Notes: generated by a model not told the origin, from the letters alone. A DNA stretch of 64,000 nt from Candidatus Aphodovivens excrementavium (GCA_018715935.1 DVKR01000005.1:1-64000); one strand, 5' to 3'; counted from the first letter of the stretch, positions 17,865 through 26,809 are shown. Numbers and translations: made by a program.

Positions 17865-18893
17865 TTAAGCGGTTGAGCGGGCATGCGTCAAAAGATCATA
17901 CACCTCTTTCCCCGCCATGGTTCTCCCTTCGCTTCTGGGTTCAAGTTTATAGAGAACCGCCGACAGGTCGTCTGGAAGCGGGTCAACAAATTCAAGCTCC
18001 TCTCCCGTAGCCGGATGCGTGAAATTCAACTTAAAGGAGTGCAGGAACTGCCGTTCGATACCCAAAGAAGCTTGAGGCGAGCTCGGTGCTCCGTTCGTGT
18101 ACATTAGGTCTCCCACCAAAGGATGATGGGTGAATTCCATATGCACGCGAATCTGATGAGTGCGACCCGTGAAGAGCTTGCAGTCAATAAGCGTGTATCC
18201 GTCGTCTTTGGCACCCGCCTCAAAGCGCTCAAGAACGCGAAACGTGGTAACCGCTTCACGTGAAGAGGACGACTCGCGCACGGCCATGCGAGTACGGTCG
18301 CCGACGCTGCGAGCTATGGGCGCATCAATCATTCCCGTTTCGTGAGGAATAATGCCGTGGCACAATGCAAGGTAGCGCCTATCAACGACCTTATCACGGA
18401 TTGCGTCCATGAGCGCCTGGCCGCATTCGTTGTCCTTGGCCGCCATCATGAGACCGGATGTATCGCGGTCGAGGCGATGAACGATACCCAACCGGTCGTC
18501 TTCGCCCTGCACGTTGCACAAGTTTGCTGCACCGCAGTGAAAGATAAGCGCATTAACCAGCGTGCCGTCGCGATGATCTATCGATGGATGGCAAACCAAA
18601 CCTGCCTGTTTCGAAAGAACAAGTAAATGCTCGTCTTCAAAACGGATATCGAGGTCTATCGGCTCGCCAGAAACTTTGGTAGGCGCGTCGTCTTGCACCT
18701 CATACACGATTGCATCGCCCGTTTGAACAAGGTATTTCTTAGTTGCGGCCTCGCCGTTAACGAGCACCCGCCCCTCTTCGATGGCGCGAGCCGCAGCGGA
18801 TCGGCTCGCATAGCACGCATTATCGGCGAGAACCGTGTCGAGCCGCTTTGCCGCATCATTGGATAGCGCAACGTGACACACAGAGCGCGACAT
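17865..18893 (-). CDS. RluD-family 23S rRNA pseudouridine synthase
   Basis: RNA-modifying enzyme of 342 aa. An N-terminal S4 RNA-binding domain (RLDTVLADNACYASRSAAARAIEEG, visible in part as SRSAAARAIEEGRVLVNGE) is followed by the catalytic domain with HRLDRDTSGLMMAAK, which holds the catalytic Asp, and by FTGRTHQIRVHM. The ATG shares its A with the lspA stop (TGATG). The family members RluC and RluD modify large-subunit rRNA; the exact site cannot be read from the sequence. The lspA-rluD pairing is common in bacteria. Confidence 0.93.
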   Translation of the reverse strand: MSRSVCHVALSNDAAKRLDTVLADNACYASRSAAARAIEEGRVLVNGEAATKKYLVQTGDAIVYEVQDDAPTKVSGEPIDLDIRFEDEHLLVLSKQAGLVCHPSIDHRDGTLVNALIFHCGAANLCNVQGEDDRLGIVHRLDRDTSGLMMAAKDNECGQALMDAIRDKVVDRRYLALCHGIIPHETGMIDAPIARSVGDRTRMAVRESSSSREAVTTFRVLERFEAGAKDDGYTLIDCKLFTGRTHQIRVHMEFTHHPLVGDLMYTNGAPSSPQASLGIERQFLHSFKLNFTHPATGEELEFVDPLPDDLSAVLYKLEPRSEGRTMAGKEVYDLLTHARSTA

Positions 18894-19462
18894 CACTGGT
18901 GCTCGCTTTCTTTGACAACTTCAGCATCTTCATGCTTCCAGAAGAACACGCCCGCTATGACCAAAATAACAAAACCACACGTCACGCCAATGTCGGCAAC
19001 ATTAAAGACGGGGAACTGGACGAAGGAAAACTCAATAAAGTCGACAACGTAGCCTTGGATGAACCTATCGATCGCATTGCCAATACCGCCTGCAACGATG
19101 AGCGCTCCCCCCAGCGTTAAAAGCCAGTTGGAATAGCGGGCGAGCACAATCACCGCTACCGCTATTGCGATACTGACAACGACCGAGAAAACAGCTAGCA
19201 GCATTGTCGAGTCACTGAATATACCCCACGCACCGCCGGTATTATGCACAAGAGTAAACTGAAACAAGCCAAAATATGGCCCGGCGATATCTTCGCCAAG
19301 ACTGAACTGGTCAAAGAAGATCTTAGTACAGCGATCGACGGCAATCACGAGCACCGCAACAACCGCCAGAAAAACAAAAGCGCGAAGAGGGGTCCAGCCG
19401 CTTCGCGCAGCTAGGCCCCTATTCGAATGCTGGTCGGTATGTTCTGGAGAAACGGTCTGCAA
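18893..19462 (-). CDS. lspA: lipoprotein signal peptidase (signal peptidase II)
   Basis: Inner-membrane aspartyl protease that cleaves prolipoprotein signal peptides after diacylglyceryl modification. Four membrane helices are visible. The two catalytic aspartates sit in GGIGNAIDRFIQGYVVDF and FNVADIGVTCGF, and the N-terminal conserved VDRCTK and VHNTGGAWGI motifs are present. I start at the TTG at 19462, seven bases after AGAGGG; a longer frame would overlap ileS. The gene gives 189 aa and is coupled to the following rluD-like gene by TGATG. Confidence 0.92.
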   Translation of the reverse strand: MQTVSPEHTDQHSNRGLAARSGWTPLRAFVFLAVVAVLVIAVDRCTKIFFDQFSLGEDIAGPYFGLFQFTLVHNTGGAWGIFSDSTMLLAVFSVVVSIAIAVAVIVLARYSNWLLTLGGALIVAGGIGNAIDRFIQGYVVDFIEFSFVQFPVFNVADIGVTCGFVILVIAGVFFWKHEDAEVVKESEHQ

Positions 19463-19473
19463 TGCTTGACCCT

Positions 19474-22347
19474 CTAAGCCGTATAGCCCATTGCATCGAG
19501 CACGTCGGCGCATCGTGCACAGACGTCTTCATGCCGTTTGCTGCCACCAAGCTCTCGATGGTTCCAGCAGCGGGGGCAGCGAGGGAGCTGAGTTTTTTCA
19601 ACCGTCACAGAAGGCGCTCCGTCTTCGACTGTCGCATCGACGGCAATTTCCACTTCCGCCACAATGAACAACTCGCATAAATTAGCCTTGCTCAGCGAAT
19701 TCAGAGCAGAAGCATCTGATTCGCTTGCAGAAACTAGCAGCCTTGCTTCCTGACTCTTTCCAATTACCTTGGCGTTACGCGCCTCCTCGAGCGCTTTAGT
19801 AACCGCTTCGCGCGTTGCGAGTGCAACGTTGAAGATAGCCATGAGGCGCGAAACCTCATCGCCTGAGGGGAGCGCGGGTGCAAAATCGGCGTCAGTCGGC
19901 CAGCCAGCAAGCTGAACGCTGTCGGGACGACCTGCGCGCTCGCGGTCTGCCATAGGATAATGCTCCCAAACTTCATCGCAGGTAAACGAGAGGATGGGGC
20001 TCATCACGCGAACCAGAACTTCCAAAATGTTCATAAGAACCGTCTGGGCGGAACGACGAGCCGAAGAGTTCGGCGCCTCTGAGTACAACCGGTCTTTCGC
20101 CACGTCCATGTAGACGGCAGAAAGATCGTTGATCACATATTCGTAGAGGACACGGAACACCTGATGGAAGCGATATTCATCATAGCCCTTTTCAACGTCG
20201 CGTAAAACTTCGCGCAGGCGCAGCAGCGCCCACTTGTCAATAGCAGGCATCTGGTCAAGAGAAACCGTGTCCTTTTCAGAATCGAAGTCGGACAAACTTC
20301 CCAGCAGGAAACGGAAGGTATTGCGGAAGCGACGATATGCGTCTGAGGTGCGCTGCAAAATGGTATCTCCGATAGAAACATCAACCGAATAATCGGTCGA
20401 GGCAACCCATAGACGCAGCACGTCGGCGCCGTATTTATCGGTAACTTCCTTAGGATCGATGCCATTGCCCTTCGACTTAGACATCTTCTCGCCATTCTCG
20501 TCAACCGTGAAACCACAGCACACAACGCTCTCGTAAGGAGCGCGCCCATACGCGCCCGTCCCCAAAAGCAGCGAGCTTTGGAACCAGCCTCGATGCTGGT
20601 CGGAACCTTCAAGGTACATGTCAGCGGGCCAACGGAGGTGATCAGCCTCGGCGCGGTGCTTAAGCACTCCAACATGGCTCACGCCGCTTTCCCACCAAAC
20701 GTCCAAAATGTCCTTCTCAGGAACAAGCTCACTGCTGCCGCACGCCTCGCAGCAGGTGCTTTCGGGCAAGTATTCCTTGGGATCTTTAGTGAACCAAGCG
20801 TCTGCGCCTTCGGTGTTGAAAAGCTCAATCACTGCATCGAAAGTTGCTTCAGAAGCAACGATCTCGCCACATTTAGCGCACTTAAATACGGGAATGGGAA
20901 CGCCCCAACTACGTTGACGGGAAATGCACCAGTCAGGACGGTCGGCCACCATAGAACCGATACGATTGACGCCCCAGGATGGCACCCAAGTAACGTGATT
21001 GTGAATCTGGTCGAGCGCAGCGTCCCGCAGCCCCGTCTTTTCCATAGAGACGAACCATTGGTCGGTAGCTCGGAAGATAACCGGCTCGTGGCAGCGCCAA
21101 CAGTGCGGATAGCTATGCGATATCTTCTTCTCTGCAACCAGCGCGCCGCGCTCTTGCAGCCAGCTGATGATGTGAGGATTGGCATCGTCGGTGTCCATGC
21201 CGGCAAAATGCGGAACGGTGTCCATGAAGCGCCCGTCGTCGTCTACCGGCATAAGGGTGTCAAGCCCGAATTGCTGCCCGACAAGGTAGTCTTCCACGCC
21301 GTGACCGGGGGCAGTATGAACGGCGCCCGTGCCCGACTCCAGCGTTACGTGGTCGCCCCAAACAATGCGCCCAATCTTGTCGGTGAGGATGGGGCACTCA
21401 TAGGTGACGTCGGCGAACTGATCGCCTTTCATGAGAAGGGGCTTTTGGTCGGCCCCCTTTACCACCTCGAACTCTTCCCATCCGACGACATCGGCGACCT
21501 GCTCTACCATTTCATGGGCAAACAGCAGATAGTCTGAGCCAACCTTAACGAAGCAGTAGTCGAGATCGGGACCGAAAGACACGGCAACGTTTGCGGGAAG
21601 CGTCCAAGGCGTGGTCGTCCAAATGAGCACATACGCATGCCCAAGCTCCACACCCGCCTTGGCAAATGCCTCGGGAAGCGAGAACAGCTTGAACTTCACA
21701 TAAATGGAAGGCGAAGTCTCGTCAGAGTACTCTATCTCCGCTTCGGCAAGCGCAGTGTGGCAGTGCTTGCACCAATGAATCGGCTTGCGCCCGCGATACA
21801 CCGCACCGTCAAGATAGAGCTTTTTGAACACTTCGACGTTGGCCGACTCGAACGTCGGCTGGAACGTAAGATACGGATGATCCCAATCGCCGTTAACGCC
21901 CAAGCGCTTGAAGCCGTCGCGCTGAACGTCGACGAAGCGCTCTGCCCACTCGCGGCACAGACGACGTACCTCGGCCTGCGGCATCTCGCGCATTTTCTCG
22001 GTGCCGAGCTTTTTCTCGACCTCGTGCTCGATAGGCTGACCATGGCAATCCCACCCTGGGATATAGGGCGTAAAATACCCGCGCTGGGCATGGGATTTCA
22101 CAACGAAGTCCTTCAAGATTTTATTGAAGGCGTGACCAATGTGAATAGGGCCGTTGGCATACGGGGGGCCATCGTGAAGAATGAACGGCTCTCCGTCTTT
22201 GTTTTTCTCAAGAATACGCTCGTAAAGACGGCTCGATTCCCACTTTTCCAAACGCTTTGGCTCGTTAGCAGGCAAATTGCCGCGCATAGCAAAATCCGTT
22301 TGAGGCAAATTCATTGTGTTTTTGTAGTTGGTGGCTTTGTCTCCCAC
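19474..22347 (-). CDS. ileS: isoleucyl-tRNA synthetase
   Basis: Class I aminoacyl-tRNA synthetase of 957 aa charging tRNA-Ile. It shows the HIGH signature (GPIHIGHAFNK, about 67-77), the editing domain (TTTPWTLPANVAVSFG), the KMSKS loop (EKMSKSKGNGIDP) and a C-terminal zinc finger (CPRCWNHRELGG with CARCADVL). I start at the GTG at 22347 after GCGAGGGA. It heads the ileS-lspA-rluD run. No T-box leader is visible upstream, so regulation is by promoter rather than by tRNA sensing as far as I can see. Confidence 0.97.
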   Translation of the reverse strand: MGDKATNYKNTMNLPQTDFAMRGNLPANEPKRLEKWESSRLYERILEKNKDGEPFILHDGPPYANGPIHIGHAFNKILKDFVVKSHAQRGYFTPYIPGWDCHGQPIEHEVEKKLGTEKMREMPQAEVRRLCREWAERFVDVQRDGFKRLGVNGDWDHPYLTFQPTFESANVEVFKKLYLDGAVYRGRKPIHWCKHCHTALAEAEIEYSDETSPSIYVKFKLFSLPEAFAKAGVELGHAYVLIWTTTPWTLPANVAVSFGPDLDYCFVKVGSDYLLFAHEMVEQVADVVGWEEFEVVKGADQKPLLMKGDQFADVTYECPILTDKIGRIVWGDHVTLESGTGAVHTAPGHGVEDYLVGQQFGLDTLMPVDDDGRFMDTVPHFAGMDTDDANPHIISWLQERGALVAEKKISHSYPHCWRCHEPVIFRATDQWFVSMEKTGLRDAALDQIHNHVTWVPSWGVNRIGSMVADRPDWCISRQRSWGVPIPVFKCAKCGEIVASEATFDAVIELFNTEGADAWFTKDPKEYLPESTCCEACGSSELVPEKDILDVWWESGVSHVGVLKHRAEADHLRWPADMYLEGSDQHRGWFQSSLLLGTGAYGRAPYESVVCCGFTVDENGEKMSKSKGNGIDPKEVTDKYGADVLRLWVASTDYSVDVSIGDTILQRTSDAYRRFRNTFRFLLGSLSDFDSEKDTVSLDQMPAIDKWALLRLREVLRDVEKGYDEYRFHQVFRVLYEYVINDLSAVYMDVAKDRLYSEAPNSSARRSAQTVLMNILEVLVRVMSPILSFTCDEVWEHYPMADRERAGRPDSVQLAGWPTDADFAPALPSGDEVSRLMAIFNVALATREAVTKALEEARNAKVIGKSQEARLLVSASESDASALNSLSKANLCELFIVAEVEIAVDATVEDGAPSVTVEKTQLPRCPRCWNHRELGGSKRHEDVCARCADVLDAMGYTA

Positions 22348-22434
22348 GTGGCTTCCCTCGCTTGCGATCAGTCGTGCTGCCTGCGATTGTTTCCGGCATC
22401 GCAGACCCAACAGTATTGTTGTGTAAACTGGGCT

Positions 22435-22477
22435 ATTATAAAGCTCTCGTTTGTTATTGCGAATGAGGGCAAACGAG
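22435..22477 (-). promoter_or_regulatory. ileS promoter with flanking inverted repeat
   Basis: On the minus strand TATAAT (22440-22435) lies 17 bases from a weak TTCGCA -35. An exact 8-bp inverted repeat, CTCGTTTG (22446-22453) with CAAACGAG (22470-22477), flanks the -35 box and could be an operator. The facing degV promoter seems to use TATACT at 22514-22519. Confidence 0.5.
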
Positions 22478-22601
22478 TTTTCAAGAATGTGACACAGGCA
22501 CCGCGCTAGCGGTTATACTCTGTACGTGTAAATAGTGTCTGCAGTGTGCAGACTTTACTGGCTAACGTCACTATGAGAAATCGTTACGAGAGAGGCGCTT
22601 C

Positions 22602-23480
22602 ATGAACTTTGAAATCGTTACCGACTCCAGCTGCAACCTTATCGAGGACATGATCGACGATTTCGGTCTGCACATCTTACCCCTCACGTTTATGGTTGAT
22701 GGCGAAGACAAGGTATACCAAAGCTATCTCAAAGGCGAGCGCACCGATCTCAAGCAGTTCTACACCATGATGCGCGAAGGCAAGGTGTTCAAGACGTCGC
22801 TCCCAAACCTGGCAGATGCTGAATCGCTGTTCAGGGAGATCCTTGCCGAGGGAAAAGATATTCTTTACCTTGGCTTCTCTAGCGGGCTGTCGGGCACCTA
22901 TCAGGCTATCGAACTGCTCGCCAAGCAGCTTCAGGAGGAATACCCCCATCAAAAAATCTACTCGGTGGACACTCTTGCTGCTTCTGGGGGGCAGGGCTTG
23001 TTGGTCTGGTACGCCGTACAGCATGCGCGTGCCGGAGAGTCCATAGAGCAGGTGCGCGACTGGGTAGAAGAGAACAAGCTGCACTTGGCTCATTGGTTTA
23101 CCGTGGACGATCTTATGTTCCTCTTCCGCGGAGGACGTGTTTCCAAAACCGCTGCCTGGGCTGGAACGCTCCTCAATATAAAGCCGGTGCTGCATGTGGA
23201 CGACGAAGGCCACCTCATCCCCATGGAGAAAGTGCGCGGACGTAAAAAGTCGCTTAACGCGCTTGTGGATCACATGGCCTCTTCCGCAAACAAGCCCATC
23301 TCCGATCAGATGGTCTTCATCACCCATGGCGATTGCGCAGAAGACGCCGAATACGTAGCCTCTTTGGTGAAGGAGCGCTTTGGCGTAAGAGAGGTGGTTA
23401 TCAACTACGTCGATCCGGTAATAGGCGCTCATTCTGGCCCGGGAACCATGGCGTTGTTCTTTTTAGCAGACAAACGCTAA
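22602..23480 (+). CDS. DegV-family fatty-acid-binding protein
   Basis: Cytoplasmic DegV (FakB-type) protein of 292 aa. These proteins bind fatty acids, and in many Gram-positive bacteria they present them to the FakA kinase for phosphorylation. The family opening EIVTDSSCNLIEDMIDDFGL and the LGFSSGLSGTYQ and GGRVSKTAAW motifs are present; SSGLSGTY holds the conserved Thr/Ser ligand contacts. The ATG at 22602 follows GAGAGAGG. It is transcribed away from ileS. No fakA is in the window. Confidence 0.92.
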   Translation: MNFEIVTDSSCNLIEDMIDDFGLHILPLTFMVDGEDKVYQSYLKGERTDLKQFYTMMREGKVFKTSLPNLADAESLFREILAEGKDILYLGFSSGLSGTYQAIELLAKQLQEEYPHQKIYSVDTLAASGGQGLLVWYAVQHARAGESIEQVRDWVEENKLHLAHWFTVDDLMFLFRGGRVSKTAAWAGTLLNIKPVLHVDDEGHLIPMEKVRGRKKSLNALVDHMASSANKPISDQMVFITHGDCAEDAEYVASLVKERFGVREVVINYVDPVIGAHSGPGTMALFFLADKR

Positions 23481-23492
23481 AGATCTCCCTTT

Positions 23493-23531
23493 GCCGCGTG
23501 CTCACGTGCGTGCAAATAGCGGGCACGCGGC
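23493..23531. terminator. hairpin between convergent degV and dinB
   Basis: Inverted repeat GCCGCGTGC (23493-23501) with GCACGCGGC (23523-23531) in the 65-bp gap between convergent genes. There is no strong T-run on either strand, so it is a probable but imperfect terminator. Confidence 0.55.
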
Positions 23532-23545
23532 TTACTCCACCGGCA

Positions 23546-24883
23546 TCACTTATAGTCAGAAGGGTTTTTTGCGCTAGAGCCGGTAGTGTTTGCAGAGCTC
23601 CGCATTTCGTGCCCAAAGCGGACCGCCATCTCGCCGAAACGATCTTTCACCTTGTCGGTGGCCTCAAGAAGCCCTTTCCTCTTGCCTCCGTCCAGTGGAG
23701 AATCTTTGGTCACCTGCAATTGCTCTGCGTCCTCAAACAAAGATTCTTGGACGACAGTAGACTCGAATCCGCTCATCGAAACGCCCACAAGACGCACCGC
23801 AATACCGGGGTGCCAAACCTCACTAAGCATTTCAAGGAGAAGCGGCGTAAAGAGCAGGTCGTCATCGGTTTGGTCTCTCAGCGTTTTTTGCACAGACCTC
23901 ACGCTGCGATTATCGTAGCGAACTTTCAGACCAAGCGTATGCCCTGCCAACCCTCTACGTCTCAGCCTCCTACCAACCTTTGTCGCCATAGCCGATATTG
24001 CAGCCTCAATATCTACCCTTTCGGTAAGGTCAACTGCAAAACTCGTTTCATTAGAGACAGACTTTACGGTATCGTCGTCCTCGACCGCCGTATCATCTAA
24101 TCCGCATGCGCGAATGTACATGGTGGCGCCGTTTTTTCCGAGCAAACGCTTTAATTGTTCCAAACCGGCGTCGGCAATATCGCCAAGCGTCAGTATTCCG
24201 GCAGACTTCAATTTTGCTTCGGAAGACGCCCCCACCCCGCTGAGGGATCTCACGGGAAGCGGGCCTAGAAAATCGCGTTCGGTTCCGGGGTAGACGACGG
24301 TAAGACCTCTGGGTTTGTCCATGTCGGATGCGATCTTGGCAACGGTCTTGGAGGAACCTACGCCAACCGAGCAGGTAACCCCTAAAGCCTCTACTCGTCG
24401 TTGAATGCGTTGTGCAATCTCCACAGGATGTTCCGTGTTCACGTTGTTGGGAGAAACGTCCAAAAACGCCTCGTCGATGCTCACTTGCTGCACAAAGGGG
24501 GTTTCATCATGCAGTATTCCCATGATCTTATTGGACATCTCGCGGTAACGATGATAGTGGCCACAGGTCCAAACAGCATGGGGGCATAGGCGCTGAGCCT
24601 GCGAAGAGGGCATGGCGGAGCGAACGCCGAACTTGCGCGCCTCGTAGGAAGCCGTTGACACGACGCCGCGCTTTTGAGGGTCGCCGCCGACGATCACCGG
24701 CTTACCGCGCCAACCCGGATGGTCAAGCTGTTCCACCGACGCGAAAAACGCGTCGAGATCCACTAAAAGGATAGCGCGCCCCTTCCAAGGCGGCAGACAC
24801 TCGCCAGCAGCATGCGCCGTACCTCCCAAAGAGTCAAGCGGGTCAGCATCGGTCGAAGGGCATTTTCGCGATAATTCACTCAT
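23546..24883 (-). CDS. dinB: DNA polymerase IV (Y-family)
   Basis: Error-prone translesion polymerase of 445 aa. Catalytic acidic motifs are visible as LVDLDAFFASVEQ (about 40-52) and SIDEAFLDVSP, and the YEARKFGVRSAMPS finger motif is intact. Near the C-terminus QESLFEDAEQLQ matches a beta-clamp-binding peptide (QxSLF). The N-terminal 35 residues before the first strand are an extra Cys-containing extension. No LexA box was recognised upstream and the ribosome site is weak, so the exact start is uncertain. Confidence 0.93.
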   Translation of the reverse strand: MSELSRKCPSTDADPLDSLGGTAHAAGECLPPWKGRAILLVDLDAFFASVEQLDHPGWRGKPVIVGGDPQKRGVVSTASYEARKFGVRSAMPSSQAQRLCPHAVWTCGHYHRYREMSNKIMGILHDETPFVQQVSIDEAFLDVSPNNVNTEHPVEIAQRIQRRVEALGVTCSVGVGSSKTVAKIASDMDKPRGLTVVYPGTERDFLGPLPVRSLSGVGASSEAKLKSAGILTLGDIADAGLEQLKRLLGKNGATMYIRACGLDDTAVEDDDTVKSVSNETSFAVDLTERVDIEAAISAMATKVGRRLRRRGLAGHTLGLKVRYDNRSVRSVQKTLRDQTDDDLLFTPLLLEMLSEVWHPGIAVRLVGVSMSGFESTVVQESLFEDAEQLQVTKDSPLDGGKRKGLLEATDKVKDRFGEMAVRFGHEMRSSANTTGSSAKNPSDYK

Positions 24884-24928
24884 GCAAAAAGTTTAGCTCA
24901 GGACTTCTCTTAGGTGCCGCGCAAAAAC

Positions 24929-24956
24929 AAAAGACCTCGCATAAGCGAGGTCTTTT
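24929..24956 (-). terminator. terminator after the zinc-ribbon gene
   Basis: Perfect 12-bp stem AAAAGACCTCGC / GCGAGGTCTTTT with an ATAA loop. On the minus strand it continues TTTTGTTTTTG. It ends the zinc-ribbon transcript before dinB and could act in both directions. Confidence 0.9.
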
Positions 24957-24972
24957 GATGCGCTTGATCAAA

Positions 24973-25215
24973 TTACGCAGTAGGCGGCTTCGGAGCGCCA
25001 GGAGCTGCGGGAGCACCAGGAGCACCAGGTACCGGAGGCATGCCGGGAGCACCAGGAGCACCAGGCACCGGCTTCTCGCCGTTGATGTAAGGAGTCAGAT
25101 CGCATTTGCAGAACGGGCACTTGGTAAGTTTCATACCGCCCATAGCCTGGATGGTCTTGCCGCACTCGGGGCACTGGTGAGATCCACCACCGGCGTCTGC
25201 TGGCCTAAAGCACAT
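24973..25215 (-). CDS. small zinc-ribbon protein with a collagen-like PGAP tail
   Basis: An 80-aa protein of unknown function. Residues about 14-40 form a two-CxxC zinc ribbon (CPECGKTIQAMGGMKLTKC then PFC, CxxC). The last 30 residues are a low-complexity run of Pro-Gly-Ala-Pro units ending KPPTA. The ATG at 25215 has a strong GGGAGGTACAACA ribosome site; a longer frame lacks one. It is transcribed alone, with its own terminator. Similar short zinc-ribbon/PGAP proteins are usually annotated only as hypothetical. Confidence 0.8.
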   Translation of the reverse strand: MCFRPADAGGGSHQCPECGKTIQAMGGMKLTKCPFCKCDLTPYINGEKPVPGAPGAPGMPPVPGAPGAPAAPGAPKPPTA

Positions 25216-25392
25216 TGTTGTACCTCCCTCTCTCGGTTTAAGCAACTCGGTTAATCTAGCATAAATAGTTTGTATATTTAAACAGATTCGCAAATCAAAG
25301 CCCAGCGCACAAAATCCCCACTTTACCTGGAGATATGGACTATGTCTAGTAGATATAGGATGCTATCTTATAGTAGATTTGAGCCGAATAAT

Positions 25393-25484
25393 ATGATCGT
25401 TATGGATCGGATGCAGCTAGAACGAGAACTCGAAAACGAAGGATTCTAGAAGAATCAAAAAGGTGAAAGGCATAAGGTATTTAA
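25393..25484 (+). pseudogene. possible HicA-like toxin remnant beside tRNA-Met
   Basis: A short frame starts at 25393 and reads MIVMDRMQLERELENEGF before a TAG at 25447. Past that stop, the same frame continues KNQKGERHKVFNGG. Together this resembles the start of HicA mRNA interferases (LxxxLexnGF...QKGSHhkf), interrupted by one nonsense codon and cut off at the tRNA-Met 3' end. No HicB partner follows. The match is by eye and short, so it may be chance. Confidence 0.3.
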
Positions 25485-25559
25485 TGGTGGGCCCGGCCGG
25501 ATTCGAACCGACAACCAAAGGATTATGAGTCCCCTGCTCCACCGTTGAGCTACAGGCCC
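25485..25559 (-). tRNA. tRNA-Met (anticodon CAT)
   Basis: A 75-base cloverleaf on the minus strand with acceptor GGGCCTG / CGGGCCC, anticodon loop CTCATAA and T-arm GTCGGTTCGAATCCGGC, with CCA encoded. CAT anticodons also occur in tRNA-Ile2 and initiator tRNA. The paired acceptor end (G1-C72) argues against initiator; the elongator versus Ile2 call is not certain from the sequence alone. Confidence 0.9.
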
Positions 25560-25562
25560 TTT

Positions 25563-25588
25563 AAAAAAAGCCCGCAGACGCGGGCTTT
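25563..25588 (-). terminator. terminator between tRNA-Asn and tRNA-Met
   Basis: Stem AAAGCCCGC / GCGGGCTTT with a 4-base loop, followed on the minus strand by a run of seven T. It sits between the two tRNA genes, so tRNA-Met is reached only by readthrough unless it has another promoter. Confidence 0.85.
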
Positions 25589-25595
25589 ATAACCA

Positions 25596-25670
25596 TGGCT
25601 CCCCGGGTAGGATTCGAACCTACAACCCTCCGGTTAACAGCCGGATGCTCTGCCGTTGAGCTACCGAGGA
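25596..25670 (-). tRNA. tRNA-Asn (anticodon GTT)
   Basis: A 75-base cloverleaf on the minus strand with acceptor TCCTCGG / CCGGGGA, anticodon stem CCGGC/ACCGG holding loop CTGTTAA, T-arm GGTTCGAATCC and an encoded CCA end. Confidence 0.95.
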
Positions 25671-25701
25671 ATAAACGCGTCTTTCAAGCGCGCAAGTGAG
25701 T

Positions 25702-25729
25702 ATTATACAGTATCTGTCATATCGCGCAA
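25702..25729 (-). promoter_or_regulatory. tRNA-Asn promoter
   Basis: Minus-strand promoter with TTGCGC (25729-25724), a 16-base spacer and a consensus TATAAT (25707-25702), about 32 bases before the tRNA. Confidence 0.75.
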
Positions 25730-25762
25730 GACGCTATTTTAAGCAACGGAGAGATTTTTTAC

Positions 25763-26809
25763 CTAGTACACCATGCCCATCGCCTGACGAACTTCCTCGA
25801 GGGTTGCATCAGCGATCTCATTTGCGCGGCGGTTGCCATCGTGAATGATGTCTTTAATATAGTCAAGATCCTTCTCGAAGCCGCGGCGGCGTTCGCGAAT
25901 AGGAGCCAAGTAGCCGTTCACGCTCTCGGTGACATATTTCTTAAGCGCACCAGCACCCGCATCTCCAATCTCCTCGGCTATCTCGATTTCAGATCTGCCC
26001 GTACATAGCGCAGCCGTCGTAAGAAGAGCGGAAACTCCCGGACGGTTCTCCTTGTCAAAGGTGATTGAACGCTCAGAGTCGGTCTTGGATTTTTTTATGA
26101 GCTTAGCGGTTTCCTCTTCGGTGAGGCAAAGGCTGATAGCGTTACCATAGCTCTTAGACATCTTTCGACCGTCAAGACCAGGAATTTCAGGCGCATCGTT
26201 CAGCACGCCTTCAGGCTCGGGGAACACCTGCGCATATCGTTCGTTAAACTTGCGCGCAATTTGACGCGTTTGTTCGATATGGGGCAACTGGTCTTTGCCT
26301 ACAGGAACGATATTGCCCTTGCAGAACAAAATGTCACATGCCTGATGAACAGGATAGGTGAGCAAAAGACCCGTGAGTGTATGCCCAGAAGCTTCCATTT
26401 CCGACTTCACCGTCGGATTACGCTGCAGCTCGGCTTCAGAAACAAGGGAGAGGAACGGCAGCATGAGCTGGTTCAGTGCAGGAACGGCAGAGTGCGTGAA
26501 GATGATGGTCTTTTCAGGATCGATGCCGCACGCGAGATAGTCCATCACCATGTTATAGACGTTGTCCTGGATGTGCTCGGTAGTGTCTCGATCGGTAATG
26601 ACCTGGTAATCGGCAATTACGATTCGCGTCGTCACGCCAAGGTTCTGCAATGCCACACGCTCTTTGATCGTGCCGAAGTAGTGCCCCATATGCAACCGCC
26701 CGGTAGGCCGATCGCCAGTAAGCATAAGGTACTTTTCAGGATGAACAGGCAAATCTGCGCGAATGTCGTTTGATCGCTTCTGGCTTGCCTCAAAGCTGTC
26801 GTTGCTCAT
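25763..26809 (-). CDS. trpS: tryptophanyl-tRNA synthetase
   Basis: Class I aminoacyl-tRNA synthetase charging tRNA-Trp (348 aa). The HIGH-type motif is GRLHMGHYFGT (about residues 36-46) and the KMSKS loop reads GRKMSKSYGNAI. The ATG at 26809 follows AAAAAGGTTATTT. Longer in-frame sequence upstream would overlap the 3' end of rlmKL without a family match. It stands alone between rlmKL and the tRNA-Asn promoter. Confidence 0.95.
   Translation of the reverse strand: MSNDSFEASQKRSNDIRADLPVHPEKYLMLTGDRPTGRLHMGHYFGTIKERVALQNLGVTTRIVIADYQVITDRDTTEHIQDNVYNMVMDYLACGIDPEKTIIFTHSAVPALNQLMLPFLSLVSEAELQRNPTVKSEMEASGHTLTGLLLTYPVHQACDILFCKGNIVPVGKDQLPHIEQTRQIARKFNERYAQVFPEPEGVLNDAPEIPGLDGRKMSKSYGNAISLCLTEEETAKLIKKSKTDSERSITFDKENRPGVSALLTTAALCTGRSEIEIAEEIGDAGAGALKKYVTESVNGYLAPIRERRRGFEKDLDYIKDIIHDGNRRANEIADATLEEVRQAMGMVY

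Noticed and set aside
22348-22600. T-box riboswitch upstream of ileS
   Set aside because: No AGGGTGG-type T-box or specifier structure was found; an inverted repeat and promoter are seen instead.
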